A DNA stretch of 64,000 nt, from assembly GCF_005403045.1 (NCBI RefSeq), contig NZ_BJCL01000009.1, forward strand, positions 186,001 through 250,000, given 5' to 3'. Below, piece after piece: positions 1 through 11,256 of the stretch; position 1 is the stretch's first letter; each line of letters starts with the position of its first letter. Source of the stretch: Pseudaquabacterium pictum. GTDB taxonomy: Bacteria > Pseudomonadota > Gammaproteobacteria > Burkholderiales > Burkholderiaceae_C. The position numbers and the translations under genes were made by a program. Under the pieces are notes generated by a model. That model did no database searches and was not told where the DNA came from. It saw nothing but the letters and a program-made list of their open reading frames with translations.

Positions 1-440
1 CTGGCCAGCCACATGCGCGCATGGTTGTGCAGCCAGCCGGTGGCATACAGCGCACGCACCGCCTGGTCGATGGCCGGCACGCCGGTGCGGGCCTGGCGCA
101 CATCGTCGGGCAGCGCCGGGTCGTAGTCGGCCTCGGGGCGCGGGCCGGCATGCAGGCTCTGCAGGATGTCCTCGCCCCGGTGCCGGGCCACATGGTGGAA
201 GAAGGCGCGCCAGCCCAGCTCCTGCACCAGCTTGTGGGTCAGCGGCAGGGCATGGCGTTCGGCCACGCCGGCGGCCACCTGGGTCAGGCTGACGATGCCG
301 TGCGCCAGGTAGGGCGACAGCCGGGTGACGGCCCCGCCCAGGTGGTTGCGGCTGCGGGCATAGGCCGCGGGGTCGATGGCGGCGATGCGCAGCTGCGCGG
401 CGGCCAGGGTGGGCGGGAACAGCTCGCTGGGCATGGGCAT
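1..440 (-). CDS. Photolyase/cryptochrome-like FAD-binding protein (3' end outside window)
   Basis: The first 146 residues are visible and the rest runs off the left edge. They match the C-terminal FAD-binding domain of DNA photolyases and cryptochromes: RLSPYLAHGIVS near residue 40, the QELGWRAFFHHVARHRG helix near 70, and TGVPAIDRAVRAL followed by TGWLHNHARMW near 115-145. There is no room for an N-terminal antenna-binding domain in front, so it is either a stand-alone FAD-binding protein or a shortened photolyase. The ATG at 440 overlaps the stop of the upstream photolyase as TGATG, which implies translational coupling. Family is known; lesion type or signalling role is not. Confidence 0.8.
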   Translation of the reverse strand, partial: MPMPSELFPPTLAAAQLRIAAIDPAAYARSRNHLGGAVTRLSPYLAHGIVSLTQVAAGVAERHALPLTHKLVQELGWRAFFHHVARHRGEDILQSLHAGPRPEADYDPALPDDVRQARTGVPAIDQAVRALYATGWLHNHARMWLA

Positions 441-1987
441 CAGGTGGCCAGGGCACCGGCACGGATGGCATCGGCCCGCGCGGCAATGGCGCTGCGCTGG
501 TCGGCCGACAGCCGGGCCAGGTTCTTCACCTGCAGCGCCATGCGCGGGTTGGCGGCCAGCCGCGCTTCATGCCGGCCCAGGAAGTCCCAGTACAGCGTGG
601 TGAAGGGGCAGGCCTTGTCGCCGGTGGATTGCGCCGGGTCGAAGCGGCAGCCGCTGCAGTGGTTGCCCATGCGCTGGATGTACTTGCCGGTGGCGGCGTA
701 GGGCTTGCTGGCCATCACGCCGCCATCGGCGAACAGCGCCATGCCCAGCACGTTGGGCAGCTCCACCCATTCCACCGCGTCCACGTAGACGCCCAGGTAC
801 CAGGCATGCACCTGCTGCGGCTGCACGCCCAGCAGCAGGGTGTACAGGCCGGTGACCATCAGCCGCTGGATGTGGTGGGCATAGCCATGCTGCAAGGTCT
901 GGCCGATGGCGTCGCGCAGGCAGGCCATCGGCGTGTCGCCCGTCCAGAAGAAGGCCGGCAGCGGCTGCTGTGCGTCCAGCGCGTTGTGCTCGGCGTAGCC
1001 AGGCATCATCGTCCAGTAGATGCCGCGCACGTACTCGCGCCAGCCCAGGATCTGGCGGATGAAACCCTCCACCGCCGGCAGCGGCGCCTGGCCCGCACGG
1101 TACGCGGCCTCGGCACGGGCCACCACCTCGCGCGGGTTGAGCAGCTTGAGGTTGAGCGCCGCACCGAGGTGGGCGTGGTACAGCCAGGGCTCGCCGGCCC
1201 ACATCGCGTCCTGCCAGGTGCCGAAGTGCGGCAGGCGGTGGGTGATGAAGTCGTCCAGCGCCTGCAGGGCCTGGGCGCGGGTGACCGGCCAGCCGAAGGG
1301 CCGGGCCTGGCCGGGATGGCCGGCGAAGCGCTGCGCCACCAGCGTGATCACCGCCTCGGTGGTGGCATCGGGCGCCACGCGGGTGGGTGGCGGCAGCAGG
1401 CCGGGGCCGTCGCGGCCGAAGGCCTGGCGGTTGTCGGCGTCGAAGTTCCACTGCCCGCCGCAGGGCTGGTCGCCATCCATCAGGATGCGGTGGCGCTGGC
1501 GCATTGCCCGGTAGAAGTACTCCATGCGCAGCTGCTTGCGGCCGCTGGCATGGTCGGCGAAGTCACGCACGGTGCTGAAGAAGTGGCGGTCGTCGCGCAG
1601 GTCCAGCGGCAGGCCGTGCTGGCGGGCCACGCCGCGCAGCGCCTGCAGCACCCGCCAGTCGCCAGGGGCCGTCAGCACCAGCCCGGCGGGGCGCAGGCGG
1701 GTGATGGCGGCGTCCAGCTCGGCAGCCAGGCTGTGCTGGTTGGCGGGGTCGTCCAACTGGCGGTGGTGCAGCGGGATGCCGTCGCGGCGCAGGTCGTGCG
1801 CGAAGTGCCGCATCGCCGACAGGAACAGCACGGTGCGCTGCTTGGAGGACGGGATGTGGGTCGATTCCTCGGCCACCTCGGCCATCCACACCGCGTCCTG
1901 CGCGGCGTCGAAGCCGTCGAAGGCGCTGCTGCTGCGGTCGAGCTGGTCGCCCAGCACCAGCACCAGGTGGCGCAACGGTTCAGGCAC
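440..1987 (-). CDS. Iron-sulfur photolyase/cryptochrome (PhrB/CryB type, DPRP family)
   Basis: Deoxyribodipyrimidine-photolyase-related protein of about 515 residues with a GTG start. The N-terminal Rossmann part begins LVLVLGDQLDR and the helical FAD domain follows. Four cysteines are placed as in the Fe-S bacterial cryptochromes/(6-4) photolyases: one in MACLRDAIGQ and three in CSGCRFDPAQSTGDKACPF near the C-terminus, expected to bind a [4Fe-4S] cluster. Characterised relatives repair (6-4) photoproducts or act as blue-light sensors; which applies here cannot be read from sequence. It starts inside the end of the DUF2256 gene and overlaps a second photolyase-like gene downstream, so the three probably form one transcript. 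Confidence 0.9.
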   Translation of the reverse strand: MPEPLRHLVLVLGDQLDRSSSAFDGFDAAQDAVWMAEVAEESTHIPSSKQRTVLFLSAMRHFAHDLRRDGIPLHHRQLDDPANQHSLAAELDAAITRLRPAGLVLTAPGDWRVLQALRGVARQHGLPLDLRDDRHFFSTVRDFADHASGRKQLRMEYFYRAMRQRHRILMDGDQPCGGQWNFDADNRQAFGRDGPGLLPPPTRVAPDATTEAVITLVAQRFAGHPGQARPFGWPVTRAQALQALDDFITHRLPHFGTWQDAMWAGEPWLYHAHLGAALNLKLLNPREVVARAEAAYRAGQAPLPAVEGFIRQILGWREYVRGIYWTMMPGYAEHNALDAQQPLPAFFWTGDTPMACLRDAIGQTLQHGYAHHIQRLMVTGLYTLLLGVQPQQVHAWYLGVYVDAVEWVELPNVLGMALFADGGVMASKPYAATGKYIQRMGNHCSGCRFDPAQSTGDKACPFTTLYWDFLGRHEARLAANPRMALQVKNLARLSADQRSAIAARADAIRAGALAT

Positions 1988-2156
1988 GCTGCACTCCCCC
2001 GCGCGGCGTGCCGCGGCGGCAAGCGTCGGAGCAGTGCCTGACCTCGGCCCAGTTCTTGGCCCAGGCCTTGCGCCAGGTCATCGCCCGGCCGCACACCGTG
2101 CAGGGCTTGCTGGGCAGGGACTGCTTGTTGCCCTTGAAGTCTTGGTTGGCACGCAT
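1980..2156 (-). CDS. DUF2256 small zinc-ribbon-like protein
   Basis: A 58-residue protein with the DUF2256 signature: cysteines 19 and 22 in KPCTVCGRAMTWRKAWAKNW and 42 and 46 in HCSDAC, which probably bind a metal. Members of this family are often found beside or fused to Fe-S photolyases, as here, where the 3' end overlaps the photolyase start by 8 bp. Function is unknown; a role in cluster supply or as a partner of the photolyase is inference from context only. Confidence 0.85.
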   Translation of the reverse strand: MRANQDFKGNKQSLPSKPCTVCGRAMTWRKAWAKNWAEVRHCSDACRRGTPRGGVQRA

Positions 2157-2298
2157 GGCGCATTGTCGGCAGGCGCCGGCTGCGCCGGCCGGCCTCGGTC
2201 GACCCGATGCAAACCGGCGACAGGCTGCTGCCATGCCGTTGTCAGCAGGCCCGGCGCAGCATCCAGGCCTGGACCCACCCCGACGACGAGGACAGCCC

Positions 2299-2820
2299 AT
2301 GCCCGCCCCCCTGCTGAACCTGGCCGATGTGCCCCTGCTGCCCCGCCCGGCCGACTGGGCACCACCGCCCGCCATCGCGCAGCGCATCGCCATGCGCGCC
2401 GGCCGCATCGGCAGCACGCTGGGGCTGACCCACCTGGGCTGCAGCCTGGTGGCGGTGCCGCCGGGCAGGCAGGCCTTCCCGTTCCACAGCCACCGCCACA
2501 ACGACGAGCTGTTCGTGGTGCTGGCCGGCACCGGCGAGCTGCGCCACGGCAGGCGCCGCCATCCGCTGCGCGAAGGCGATGTGGTGGGTTGCCCCGCCGG
2601 CGGGCCGGAGACGGCGCATGCCATCACCAACACCGGATCCACCGAGCTGCGCTACCTGGCCTTCAGCAGCCAGCACACACCCGAGATCTGCGACTACCCC
2701 GACAGCGGCAAGACCGGCTGGTTCGACGCCCGGCCCGGCACCACGCCGGGGGACGCGCCGCAGACCGACCATGTGCTGGTGCGCAACGGCCAGGTGGTCG
2801 ACTACTGGGACGGCGAGTAG
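2299..2820 (+). CDS. Cupin-domain protein
   Basis: A 173-residue single-domain cupin. The metal-binding motif 1 is visible as FPFHSHRHNDELFVVLAGTG near residues 64-83 (two His and a Glu), and motif 2 as GDVVGCPAGGPETAHAITN around 100-118. The conserved barrel is followed by a tail typical of cupins acting on small organic substrates (YWDGE at the end). The ATG at 2299 is chosen because it begins just before the conserved region. It lies 9 bp upstream of a WYL regulator gene on the same strand. Substrate is unknown. Confidence 0.75.
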   Translation: MPAPLLNLADVPLLPRPADWAPPPAIAQRIAMRAGRIGSTLGLTHLGCSLVAVPPGRQAFPFHSHRHNDELFVVLAGTGELRHGRRRHPLREGDVVGCPAGGPETAHAITNTGSTELRYLAFSSQHTPEICDYPDSGKTGWFDARPGTTPGDAPQTDHVLVRNGQVVDYWDGE

Positions 2821-2829
2821 GCTTGCAAC

Positions 2830-3519
2830 ATGCGCCGCGCCGACCGCCTGTTCCAGACCGTGCAGCTGATCCGCGGCCGGCGGCTCAGCACCGCCCAGTG
2901 GCTGGCCGGGCGGCTGCAGGTGTCCACCCGCACCGTCTACCGCGACGTGGCCGACCTGCAGGGCCAGGGCGTGCCGATCGAGGGCGAGGCCGGCGTGGGC
3001 TACCGCATGCGCGCCGGCTTCGACCTGCCGCCGCTGATGTTCACCGCCGGCGAGGCCCAGGCCCTGGTGGCTGCCATCCGCCTGGCCCAGCCGCGGCTGG
3101 ACGGGCCGCTGGCGGCCCAGGCCGAGGCCGCGCTGTCGAAGATGCTGGCGGTGCTGCCGCCGGCCACCCGCGCCGCCGCCGAGAGCCTGGCCGTCTACGC
3201 GCCGCCGGTGGGGCCCGATGCCGACACCCGTGCCCGGCTGGAGACGCTGCGCCTGGCCACCGAGGCCCGCCGCAAGCTGCAGCTGCGTTACCTGGACCTG
3301 AAGGGCCAGGCCAGCACGCGCACCGTGCGGCCGCTGGGCAGCTTCTTCTGGGGCCAGGTATGGACGCTGGCCGCCTGGTGCGAGACCCGGCAGGACTTCC
3401 GCAGCTTCCGTGTCGACCGCATCGCCGCCATCACCGTGCTGGACGAACGCTTCCGCGACGAGCCCGGCCGCAGCCTGGCCGATCTGCTGCGGCTGCAGGG
3501 GGATCCGGCGGCCTGCTGA
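2830..3519 (+). CDS. HTH/WYL-domain transcriptional regulator (YafY type)
   Basis: A 229-residue regulator with an N-terminal DeoR-type winged helix (LSTAQWLAGRLQVSTRTVYR, residues about 19-38) followed by a WYL-type sensor domain (RTVRPLGSFFWGQVWTLAAW and the FRSFRVDRI strand near 195). WYL domains are thought to sense nucleic-acid or nucleotide ligands. The gene follows the cupin gene by 9 bp and probably shares its transcript, so it may control it; target and ligand are unknown. Confidence 0.85.
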   Translation: MRRADRLFQTVQLIRGRRLSTAQWLAGRLQVSTRTVYRDVADLQGQGVPIEGEAGVGYRMRAGFDLPPLMFTAGEAQALVAAIRLAQPRLDGPLAAQAEAALSKMLAVLPPATRAAAESLAVYAPPVGPDADTRARLETLRLATEARRKLQLRYLDLKGQASTRTVRPLGSFFWGQVWTLAAWCETRQDFRSFRVDRIAAITVLDERFRDEPGRSLADLLRLQGDPAAC

Positions 3520-3531
3520 GCCGGCCCGCCC

Positions 3532-4674
3532 TCAAGCCGGCTGCAGCCCGTCGCCGGCCGGCTTCTTGGCCTGGCGGAAGTTCCACCACGGCAGCGCCTG
3601 GGTCAGCGACAGCACCTGGCCGCCGCTGGACGGCGCGTAGCCCGGCAGGGCCTGCAGCGCTTGCTGCCAGGCGGTGCTGGCCAGCGCCTCGCGCAGCTTC
3701 AGCACCGCGGGGTGCTCGAGTGCATCCTTCAGGCACACCAGGAAATAGTCTTCCTCGATCAGCGGCAGGAAGCCCAGGCCGAAGGCCCGGGCCGCCGCCT
3801 CGATGCCCGGGCCGGCATCGGCCCCGCCGCTGGCCAGCGCGGCGGCGACGGCCAGGTGGCTGTCCTCGGGCGGCTGGAACCAGCCGGGGATGGCCTCGGG
3901 CGCCAGGCCCTGCTCGGCCAGCAGGTGGTCCATCAGCAGCCGCGTGCCCGAGCCGCTCTGCCGGTTGAGGAATCGCGGCGTGCGGCCATTGCGCGGCACC
4001 AGGTCGGCCAGACCCTGCAGGCCCAGCGGGTTGCCGGGCTGCACCATCAGGCCCTGGGTGCGGCGCACGCAGCCGATCAGCTTGTGCAGGCCGGGCTTGA
4101 GCAGCGGCTTCATCGCCGCGGCGAACTGGCGCGAGCCGCCCGGCAGCGCCGGCACGTGGAAGCCGGCCACCCGGCAGCGGCCCTGCGACAAGGCCGCCAG
4201 CGCATCCACACTGCCGGCAAAGCGCAGGTCGATGTGCAGACCGTGGTCGCGGTTGGCCAGGTCGCGCAGCATCGGCAGCGCCAGGTCGTGGCTGGCGAAG
4301 ACGGTCAGCACATGCTGGCTGCCGTCCAGCGCCTCGGCCAGCACCCGCTCCAGCTCGGCGCGCAGCGCCTCGATGTGCGGCGTCAGGCGGGCGCGGGCCC
4401 GCTTTTCGGCCCACAGCAGGCGGTCGGCAAAGGGCGTCAGCCGCGCCGGCTGGCCCTGGGACCAGGTGACCAGCGGCTCGCCCAGCGTGGCTTCCCAGCG
4501 CTTGAGCGCACCCCAGATGTGGCGGTAGCTGGCGCCCAGGTGCTTGGCCGCATGCTGGATCGAGCCGTGCTCATGCACGGCCTGCAGTAACTCGAACAGC
4601 GGGTTGTGCAGCGCAGCGCCGCGCTGGCCGGTGGACTCGAAGCTGTACTGGAGATGGACACCGCGGGATTGCAT
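3532..4674 (-). CDS. ModE-like HTH regulator with periplasmic-binding-protein-like sensor domain
   Basis: A 380-residue one-component regulator. Residues about 26-75 form a ModE/LysR-type winged helix (HGSIQHAAKHLGASYRHIWG), and the remainder from about 110 is a PBP-like domain of the kind attached to molybdate/tungstate-linked regulators (FASHDLALPMLRDL; NRQSGSGTRLLMDHLL). It is the last gene of the cox cluster, 28 bp after coxG, with GGAG 10 nt before the ATG. It probably senses molybdate, tungstate or a pterin-related ligand. It is the only ModE-type DNA-binding domain in the window and therefore a candidate reader of the inverted repeats upstream of aorA and tupB; that link is inference. 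Confidence 0.75.
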   Translation of the reverse strand: MQSRGVHLQYSFESTGQRGAALHNPLFELLQAVHEHGSIQHAAKHLGASYRHIWGALKRWEATLGEPLVTWSQGQPARLTPFADRLLWAEKRARARLTPHIEALRAELERVLAEALDGSQHVLTVFASHDLALPMLRDLANRDHGLHIDLRFAGSVDALAALSQGRCRVAGFHVPALPGGSRQFAAAMKPLLKPGLHKLIGCVRRTQGLMVQPGNPLGLQGLADLVPRNGRTPRFLNRQSGSGTRLLMDHLLAEQGLAPEAIPGWFQPPEDSHLAVAAALASGGADAGPGIEAAARAFGLGFLPLIEEDYFLVCLKDALEHPAVLKLREALASTAWQQALQALPGYAPSSGGQVLSLTQALPWWNFRQAKKPAGDGLQPA

Positions 4675-4702
4675 GGCGGTGATTCTCCGCGCCGGGGCCG
4701 TG

Positions 4703-5248
4703 TCAGCCGCCGAACAGGCGCTTCAACCACGCCAGCAGCTTTGCAACCAGACCTTGCGGCGCTGGTGCCACCACCGCCGGCAACGGCTCGGGCGCCACCT
4801 GGTAGCGCGCCTGCAGCTTGGTGTTGAAGGTGTCGAAGAACTCGGTGGCCATCTTCTGCGCCGCCATGTCGACCAGGCGCGAGCCCAGCTGGGCGATCTT
4901 GCCGCCTACGGTGGCCTTGGCGGTGTAGTGCAGCACGGTGCTGCGCGGGCCGGCGCTTTCGAGCCTGACCTCGGCGGTGCCCTTGCCGTGGCCGGCCGCA
5001 CCACCCTGGCCTTCGAAGCGCAGGGTGTAGCTGTTGGGCGGCTGCAGGTTCTCCAGTTGCAGCTTGCCCTTGAACTTGGCCTTCACCGGGCCGATGGCGG
5101 CGGTGATCAGCACCTCGTACAGGTTCTCGCCGGTGGCGGTGATGCCGTCGCAGCCGGGAATGCATTCCTTGAGCAGGCTGATGTCGTTGAGCGCCTCCCA
5201 GGCCTGGGCCTGGGCAACGGGCAATGTCTGTTGGCTGGTGAGTTCCAT
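4703..5248 (-). CDS. coxG: CoxG-like SRPBCC protein
   Basis: A 181-residue SRPBCC-fold protein of the CO dehydrogenase subunit G family (PF06240): the N-terminus carries VAQAQAWEALNDISLLKECIPG and the body GPVKAKFKGKLQLENL. The C-terminus ends in a hydrophobic/basic helix (LVAKLLAWLKRLF) that fits the membrane-anchoring role proposed for CoxG, which recruits the enzyme to the membrane and may bind quinone. It follows coxE by 31 bp in the same operon. Confidence 0.9.
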   Translation of the reverse strand: MELTSQQTLPVAQAQAWEALNDISLLKECIPGCDGITATGENLYEVLITAAIGPVKAKFKGKLQLENLQPPNSYTLRFEGQGGAAGHGKGTAEVRLESAGPRSTVLHYTAKATVGGKIAQLGSRLVDMAAQKMATEFFDTFNTKLQARYQVAPEPLPAVVAPAPQGLVAKLLAWLKRLFGG

Positions 5249-5279
5249 GGTGGATCCGGAAGGGGAGAAATGAGAGGGT

Positions 5280-6482
5280 TCAGTGCGGGCGGCGGGGCGT
5301 TGCGTCAGGCGCGGACAGCACGCCCACCAGATCGGCCAGGCTCTGCAGGTTGTGTGCCGGCAGGAACTTGTCGCAGTGCGGCAGCATGGCTTGGATGCCG
5401 GCGGCACGCGGCTCGAACTTGGCGAAGCGCAGCAGCGGGTTCAGCCACACCAGGCGGCGGCAGCGCTTGTGCAGGCGCTCCATCTCGAAAGACAGCTGCT
5501 TCGTGTCGCCATGCTCCAGGCCGTCGGAGATCAGCAGCACCGTGGTGCGGCCGGTCAGCACCCGGCGCGCCCAGTGCTGGTTGAAATCATGCAGGCTGGT
5601 GGTGATGCGGGTGCCGCCCGACCAGTCGGCCACCGCGCGCACCACTTGGCCCACGGCGATGTCGGGGTCGCGGCTCTTCAGCAGGCGGGTGGTGCGGGTG
5701 AGCCGGGTGCCGAAGACGAAGCTCTCGACCTTGGCATCGGCATGGCCGAGGGCATGGGCGAAGTGCAGCAGCATGCGCGAGTAGCGGCTCATCGAGCCAC
5801 TGATGTCGGCCAGCACCAGCAGCGGCGCGGGCTGGATGCGCGGCGCACGCCAGCGGGTGTCCCACAGCTCGCCGCCATGGCGGGCCATGGCCGCCAGCGT
5901 GGCGCGCCAGTCGGCGGTGCCGGGGCGGGTGGCGCGCCGGGTGCGGCGGGTGGGCAGCGGCTCGAACACCAGCTGCAGCTGCCGAAGCAGGCGCTGGGCC
6001 TCGCGCCACTCGTCGGCCGTCATGGTGTCGAAATCGGCCTGGCGCAGCACCTCGCGGTCGTTCCAGGTCAGCTCGGCATGGATCTCCACCTGCTCCTGCT
6101 CGGGCTCGTCGGGCGGGCGGTTGGGCTGGTGCGGGAACAGCGCATCGCCCAGGCGGCGGTTCTCGGGCGGCGGCGGCTGGGCGCCCTCCTTCAGGTTGAC
6201 CTTGGGCAGCAGCAGCGCGCGCATGCGGCCCATCAGGTCCGGATCGCGCCAGAACAGCACGAAGGCCTGGTCGAACAGCTCGCGGTGCTCGATGCGGTCG
6301 ATCAGGCAGGCCGACAGCACGGCGTGGAAATCCCGCTTGCTCTCCAGCCCCGCCACCTGCAGCGCCGCCAGCGCGGTGTGCACCCGGTCGCTGCCCACCG
6401 GCATGCCGGCGGTGCGCAGCACGCGGGCAAAGTGCATCACGTTCTCGGCCAGGTGGCCGGGGGAGTTCTTGCTGAACAGCAT
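5280..6482 (-). CDS. coxE: CoxE-like VWA-domain maturation protein
   Basis: A 400-residue protein of the CoxE/YeaD family. The C-terminal half is a von Willebrand A domain whose MIDAS begins DISGSM near residue 226 and includes the later Thr/Asp residues (SGGTRITTSL; LLISDGLEHGD). It is encoded 19 bp after the MoxR-type ATPase coxD. In Oligotropha CoxD and CoxE act together to build the metal centre of CO dehydrogenase; the same chaperone role is inferred here. Confidence 0.92.
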   Translation of the reverse strand: MLFSKNSPGHLAENVMHFARVLRTAGMPVGSDRVHTALAALQVAGLESKRDFHAVLSACLIDRIEHRELFDQAFVLFWRDPDLMGRMRALLLPKVNLKEGAQPPPPENRRLGDALFPHQPNRPPDEPEQEQVEIHAELTWNDREVLRQADFDTMTADEWREAQRLLRQLQLVFEPLPTRRTRRATRPGTADWRATLAAMARHGGELWDTRWRAPRIQPAPLLVLADISGSMSRYSRMLLHFAHALGHADAKVESFVFGTRLTRTTRLLKSRDPDIAVGQVVRAVADWSGGTRITTSLHDFNQHWARRVLTGRTTVLLISDGLEHGDTKQLSFEMERLHKRCRRLVWLNPLLRFAKFEPRAAGIQAMLPHCDKFLPAHNLQSLADLVGVLSAPDATPRRPH

Positions 6483-6501
6483 GGCAGCAGGTCAGCCCCG
6501 G

Positions 6502-7434
6502 TCAGCCTCCGGCGACGCGGGCTTCCTCTCGCACCTGGTCGAGCAGGCGGGCGGCCTCGCTGCCCTGCATGCGGGCGATGTCGTCCTGGTACTTCAGCAG
6601 CACGCCCAGCGTGTGCTGGATCACCTCGGGATCGAGCACCATCGCATCCAGCTCCATCAGCGCACGGGTCCATTCGATGGTCTCGGCGATGCCGGGCAGC
6701 TTGGTCAGCTCCAGGCTGCGCAGTTTCTGGATGAAGGCGACGATCTGCGCCGCCAGCGCCGGGCCGATGCCGGGCACGCGGCGCTGCAGGATGTCCAGCT
6801 CGCGCTTGGCATCCGGGAAGTCGACCCAGTGGTACAGGCAGCGGCGCTTGACCGCGTCATGGATCTCGCGCGTGCGGTTGCTGGTGAGGATGACGATCGG
6901 CGGCTGGCTGGCCTTCACCGTGCCCAGCTCGGGGATGGTGATCTGGTAGTCGGCCAGCACCTCCAGCAGGAAGGCCTCGAAGGGCTCGTCGGCGCGGTCG
7001 AGCTCGTCGATCAGCAGCACCGGCGGCACCGGATTGGCCGGGTCGATGGCCTGCAGCAAGGCGCGCTTGGTGAGGAAGCGCTCACTGAACAGCTCGTTGG
7101 CCAGGGCGTCGCGGCTCTCCTTGGCGCCACCACCGGTGGCCTCTGCGAGCCGGATTTCCATCATCTGGCGGCCATAGTTCCACTCGTACGCCGCGCCAGC
7201 CAGGTCCAGCCCCTCGTAACACTGCAGCCGGATCAGCGGCCGGCCCAGCATCGTTGCCAGGGTGCGCGCGATCTCGGTCTTGCCGGTGCCGGGCTCGCCC
7301 TCCAGGAACAGCGGGCGCTGCAGCTTCAGCGCCAGGTAGACGCACGTGGCCAGCTGGCGGTCGGCCACATAGTCCAGCGCCGACAGGCGGGCCAGGGTGT
7401 CGTCGATGCTGGTGGGCAGGGCGGTGTCGGACAA
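6502..7434 (-). CDS. coxD: CoxD-like MoxR-family AAA+ ATPase
   Basis: MoxR-type AAA+ chaperone, 310 residues from the start chosen here. It shows Walker A (GEPGTGKTEIA), Walker B (VLLIDELDRAD), the sensor region (ILTSNRTREIHDA) and the conserved RRCLYHWVDFP. Its usual role is insertion or remodelling of the active-site metal of the cox hydroxylase, with CoxE. A GTG at 7479 would give 15 more residues, but those codons are a perfect terminator hairpin. The TTG at 7434 has GGAG at 7445-7442 with 7-nt spacing and fits the family's N-terminus, so it is preferred. Confidence 0.85.
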   Translation of the reverse strand: MSDTALPTSIDDTLARLSALDYVADRQLATCVYLALKLQRPLFLEGEPGTGKTEIARTLATMLGRPLIRLQCYEGLDLAGAAYEWNYGRQMMEIRLAEATGGGAKESRDALANELFSERFLTKRALLQAIDPANPVPPVLLIDELDRADEPFEAFLLEVLADYQITIPELGTVKASQPPIVILTSNRTREIHDAVKRRCLYHWVDFPDAKRELDILQRRVPGIGPALAAQIVAFIQKLRSLELTKLPGIAETIEWTRALMELDAMVLDPEVIQHTLGVLLKYQDDIARMQGSEAARLLDQVREEARVAGG

Positions 7435-7449
7435 GTCGAGGCTCCAAGA

Positions 7450-7476
7450 AAAACGCCGCACCGGGTGCGGCGTTTT
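7450..7476 (-). terminator. Rho-independent terminator between coxM and coxD
   Basis: A perfect 13-bp inverted repeat (AAAACGCCGCACC / GGTGCGGCGTTTT) with a single unpaired centre base lies 20 bp beyond the coxM stop. On the minus strand it is followed by a T-run (GTTTTTCTT). It would separate coxSLM from coxDEG transcripts or attenuate the downstream genes. Because the flanking A/T runs are symmetrical it could work in both directions. Confidence 0.8.
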
Positions 7477-7495
7477 CACAGGCGGGACGGAAGGC

Positions 7496-8278
7496 TCAGG
7501 CGACAGCGCGGCCGGCCAGCACCGGGATCAGCGCGGCCCGGTACTCTGCCGAGCCGTGCAGGTCGCTGTTCAGGCCCTCGGCGCTGACGGTGGCGCCGTT
7601 CAGCGCGGCGGCCGACCAGTTGGCGGCCAGCTTGGTTTCCAGATCCGACGCGCGGAACACACCCGAACCAGCACCGGTGACCGCCACGCGCACGCCTTGC
7701 GGGCCCTTGCTGACGAACACGCCCACGATCGAGAAGCGCGATGCCGGCTGCTTGAACTTCTGCCAGCCGGCCTTCTCGGGGATGGGGAAGCTCACCGCGG
7801 TGATGACTTCGCCTTCGTTCAGGGCGGTGGAGAACATGCCGGTGAAGAAGTCATCGGCGGCGATGCTGCGGGTGTTGGTGTGCACCGTGGCGCCCAGGCC
7901 CAGCACCGCTGCCGGGTAGCAGGCGGCCGGGTCGTTGTTGGCCAGGCTGCCGCCGATGGTGCCGCGGTTGCGCACCTGGCGATCACCGATGTTGCCGGCC
8001 AGGTGGGCCAGCGCCGGGATGGCCTTCTGCACGTCGGCACTGGCGGCCACCGCGGCGTGGGTGGTCATGGCGCCGATCTTGACGGTGCCACCGGACACGG
8101 TGATGCCCTTCAGGTCGGCAATGGCGCCGAGGTCGACCAGCGCCTCGGGCGCGGCCAGGCCCAGCTTCATCGACGACAGCAGCGTCTGGCCGCCGGCGAT
8201 GAACTTGGCGCCGTCGGCGGCACCGGCACGGGCGGCATCGGCCACCGAGGCGGGATTGGAGTAGGCGAAAGCTTGCAT
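7496..8278 (-). CDS. coxM: Molybdenum hydroxylase FAD subunit (CoxM-like)
   Basis: A 260-residue subunit of the xanthine dehydrogenase/CO dehydrogenase family medium (FAD) subunit. The FAD-binding motifs are present: AGGQTLLSSMKLGL near residues 28-41 and RNRGTIGGSLANNDPA near 103-118. The C-terminal CO-dehydrogenase flavoprotein domain is complete. It transfers electrons from the Fe-S subunit to the acceptor. The ATG at 8278 has AGGAG about 10 nt upstream and lies 21 bp after coxL. Confidence 0.93.
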   Translation of the reverse strand: MQAFAYSNPASVADAARAGAADGAKFIAGGQTLLSSMKLGLAAPEALVDLGAIADLKGITVSGGTVKIGAMTTHAAVAASADVQKAIPALAHLAGNIGDRQVRNRGTIGGSLANNDPAACYPAAVLGLGATVHTNTRSIAADDFFTGMFSTALNEGEVITAVSFPIPEKAGWQKFKQPASRFSIVGVFVSKGPQGVRVAVTGAGSGVFRASDLETKLAANWSAAALNGATVSAEGLNSDLHGSAEYRAALIPVLAGRAVA

Positions 8279-8299
8279 GGTCTTGTGTCTCCTGGCGGA

Positions 8300-10651
<2,352 letters not shown>

Positions 10652-10667
10652 GGTGTTGCGCTCCGGT

Positions 10668-11141
<474 letters not shown>

Positions 11142-11256
11142 GGAAGCGTCTCCTGGAGGTTGGTGTGCGGTGTCTGAAGCCGTGGCGCCCGGGGCGGGCC
11201 TCGGCAGGCCGGGCGGATGCTAGGCAGATCGGCATGGCGGCGCATCGATTCGGTTT

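Noticed and set aside
569-2041. Plus-strand open frame opposite the Fe-S photolyase
   Set aside because: Same mirror effect; no domain, and the opposite strand carries a complete family with all four cluster cysteines.
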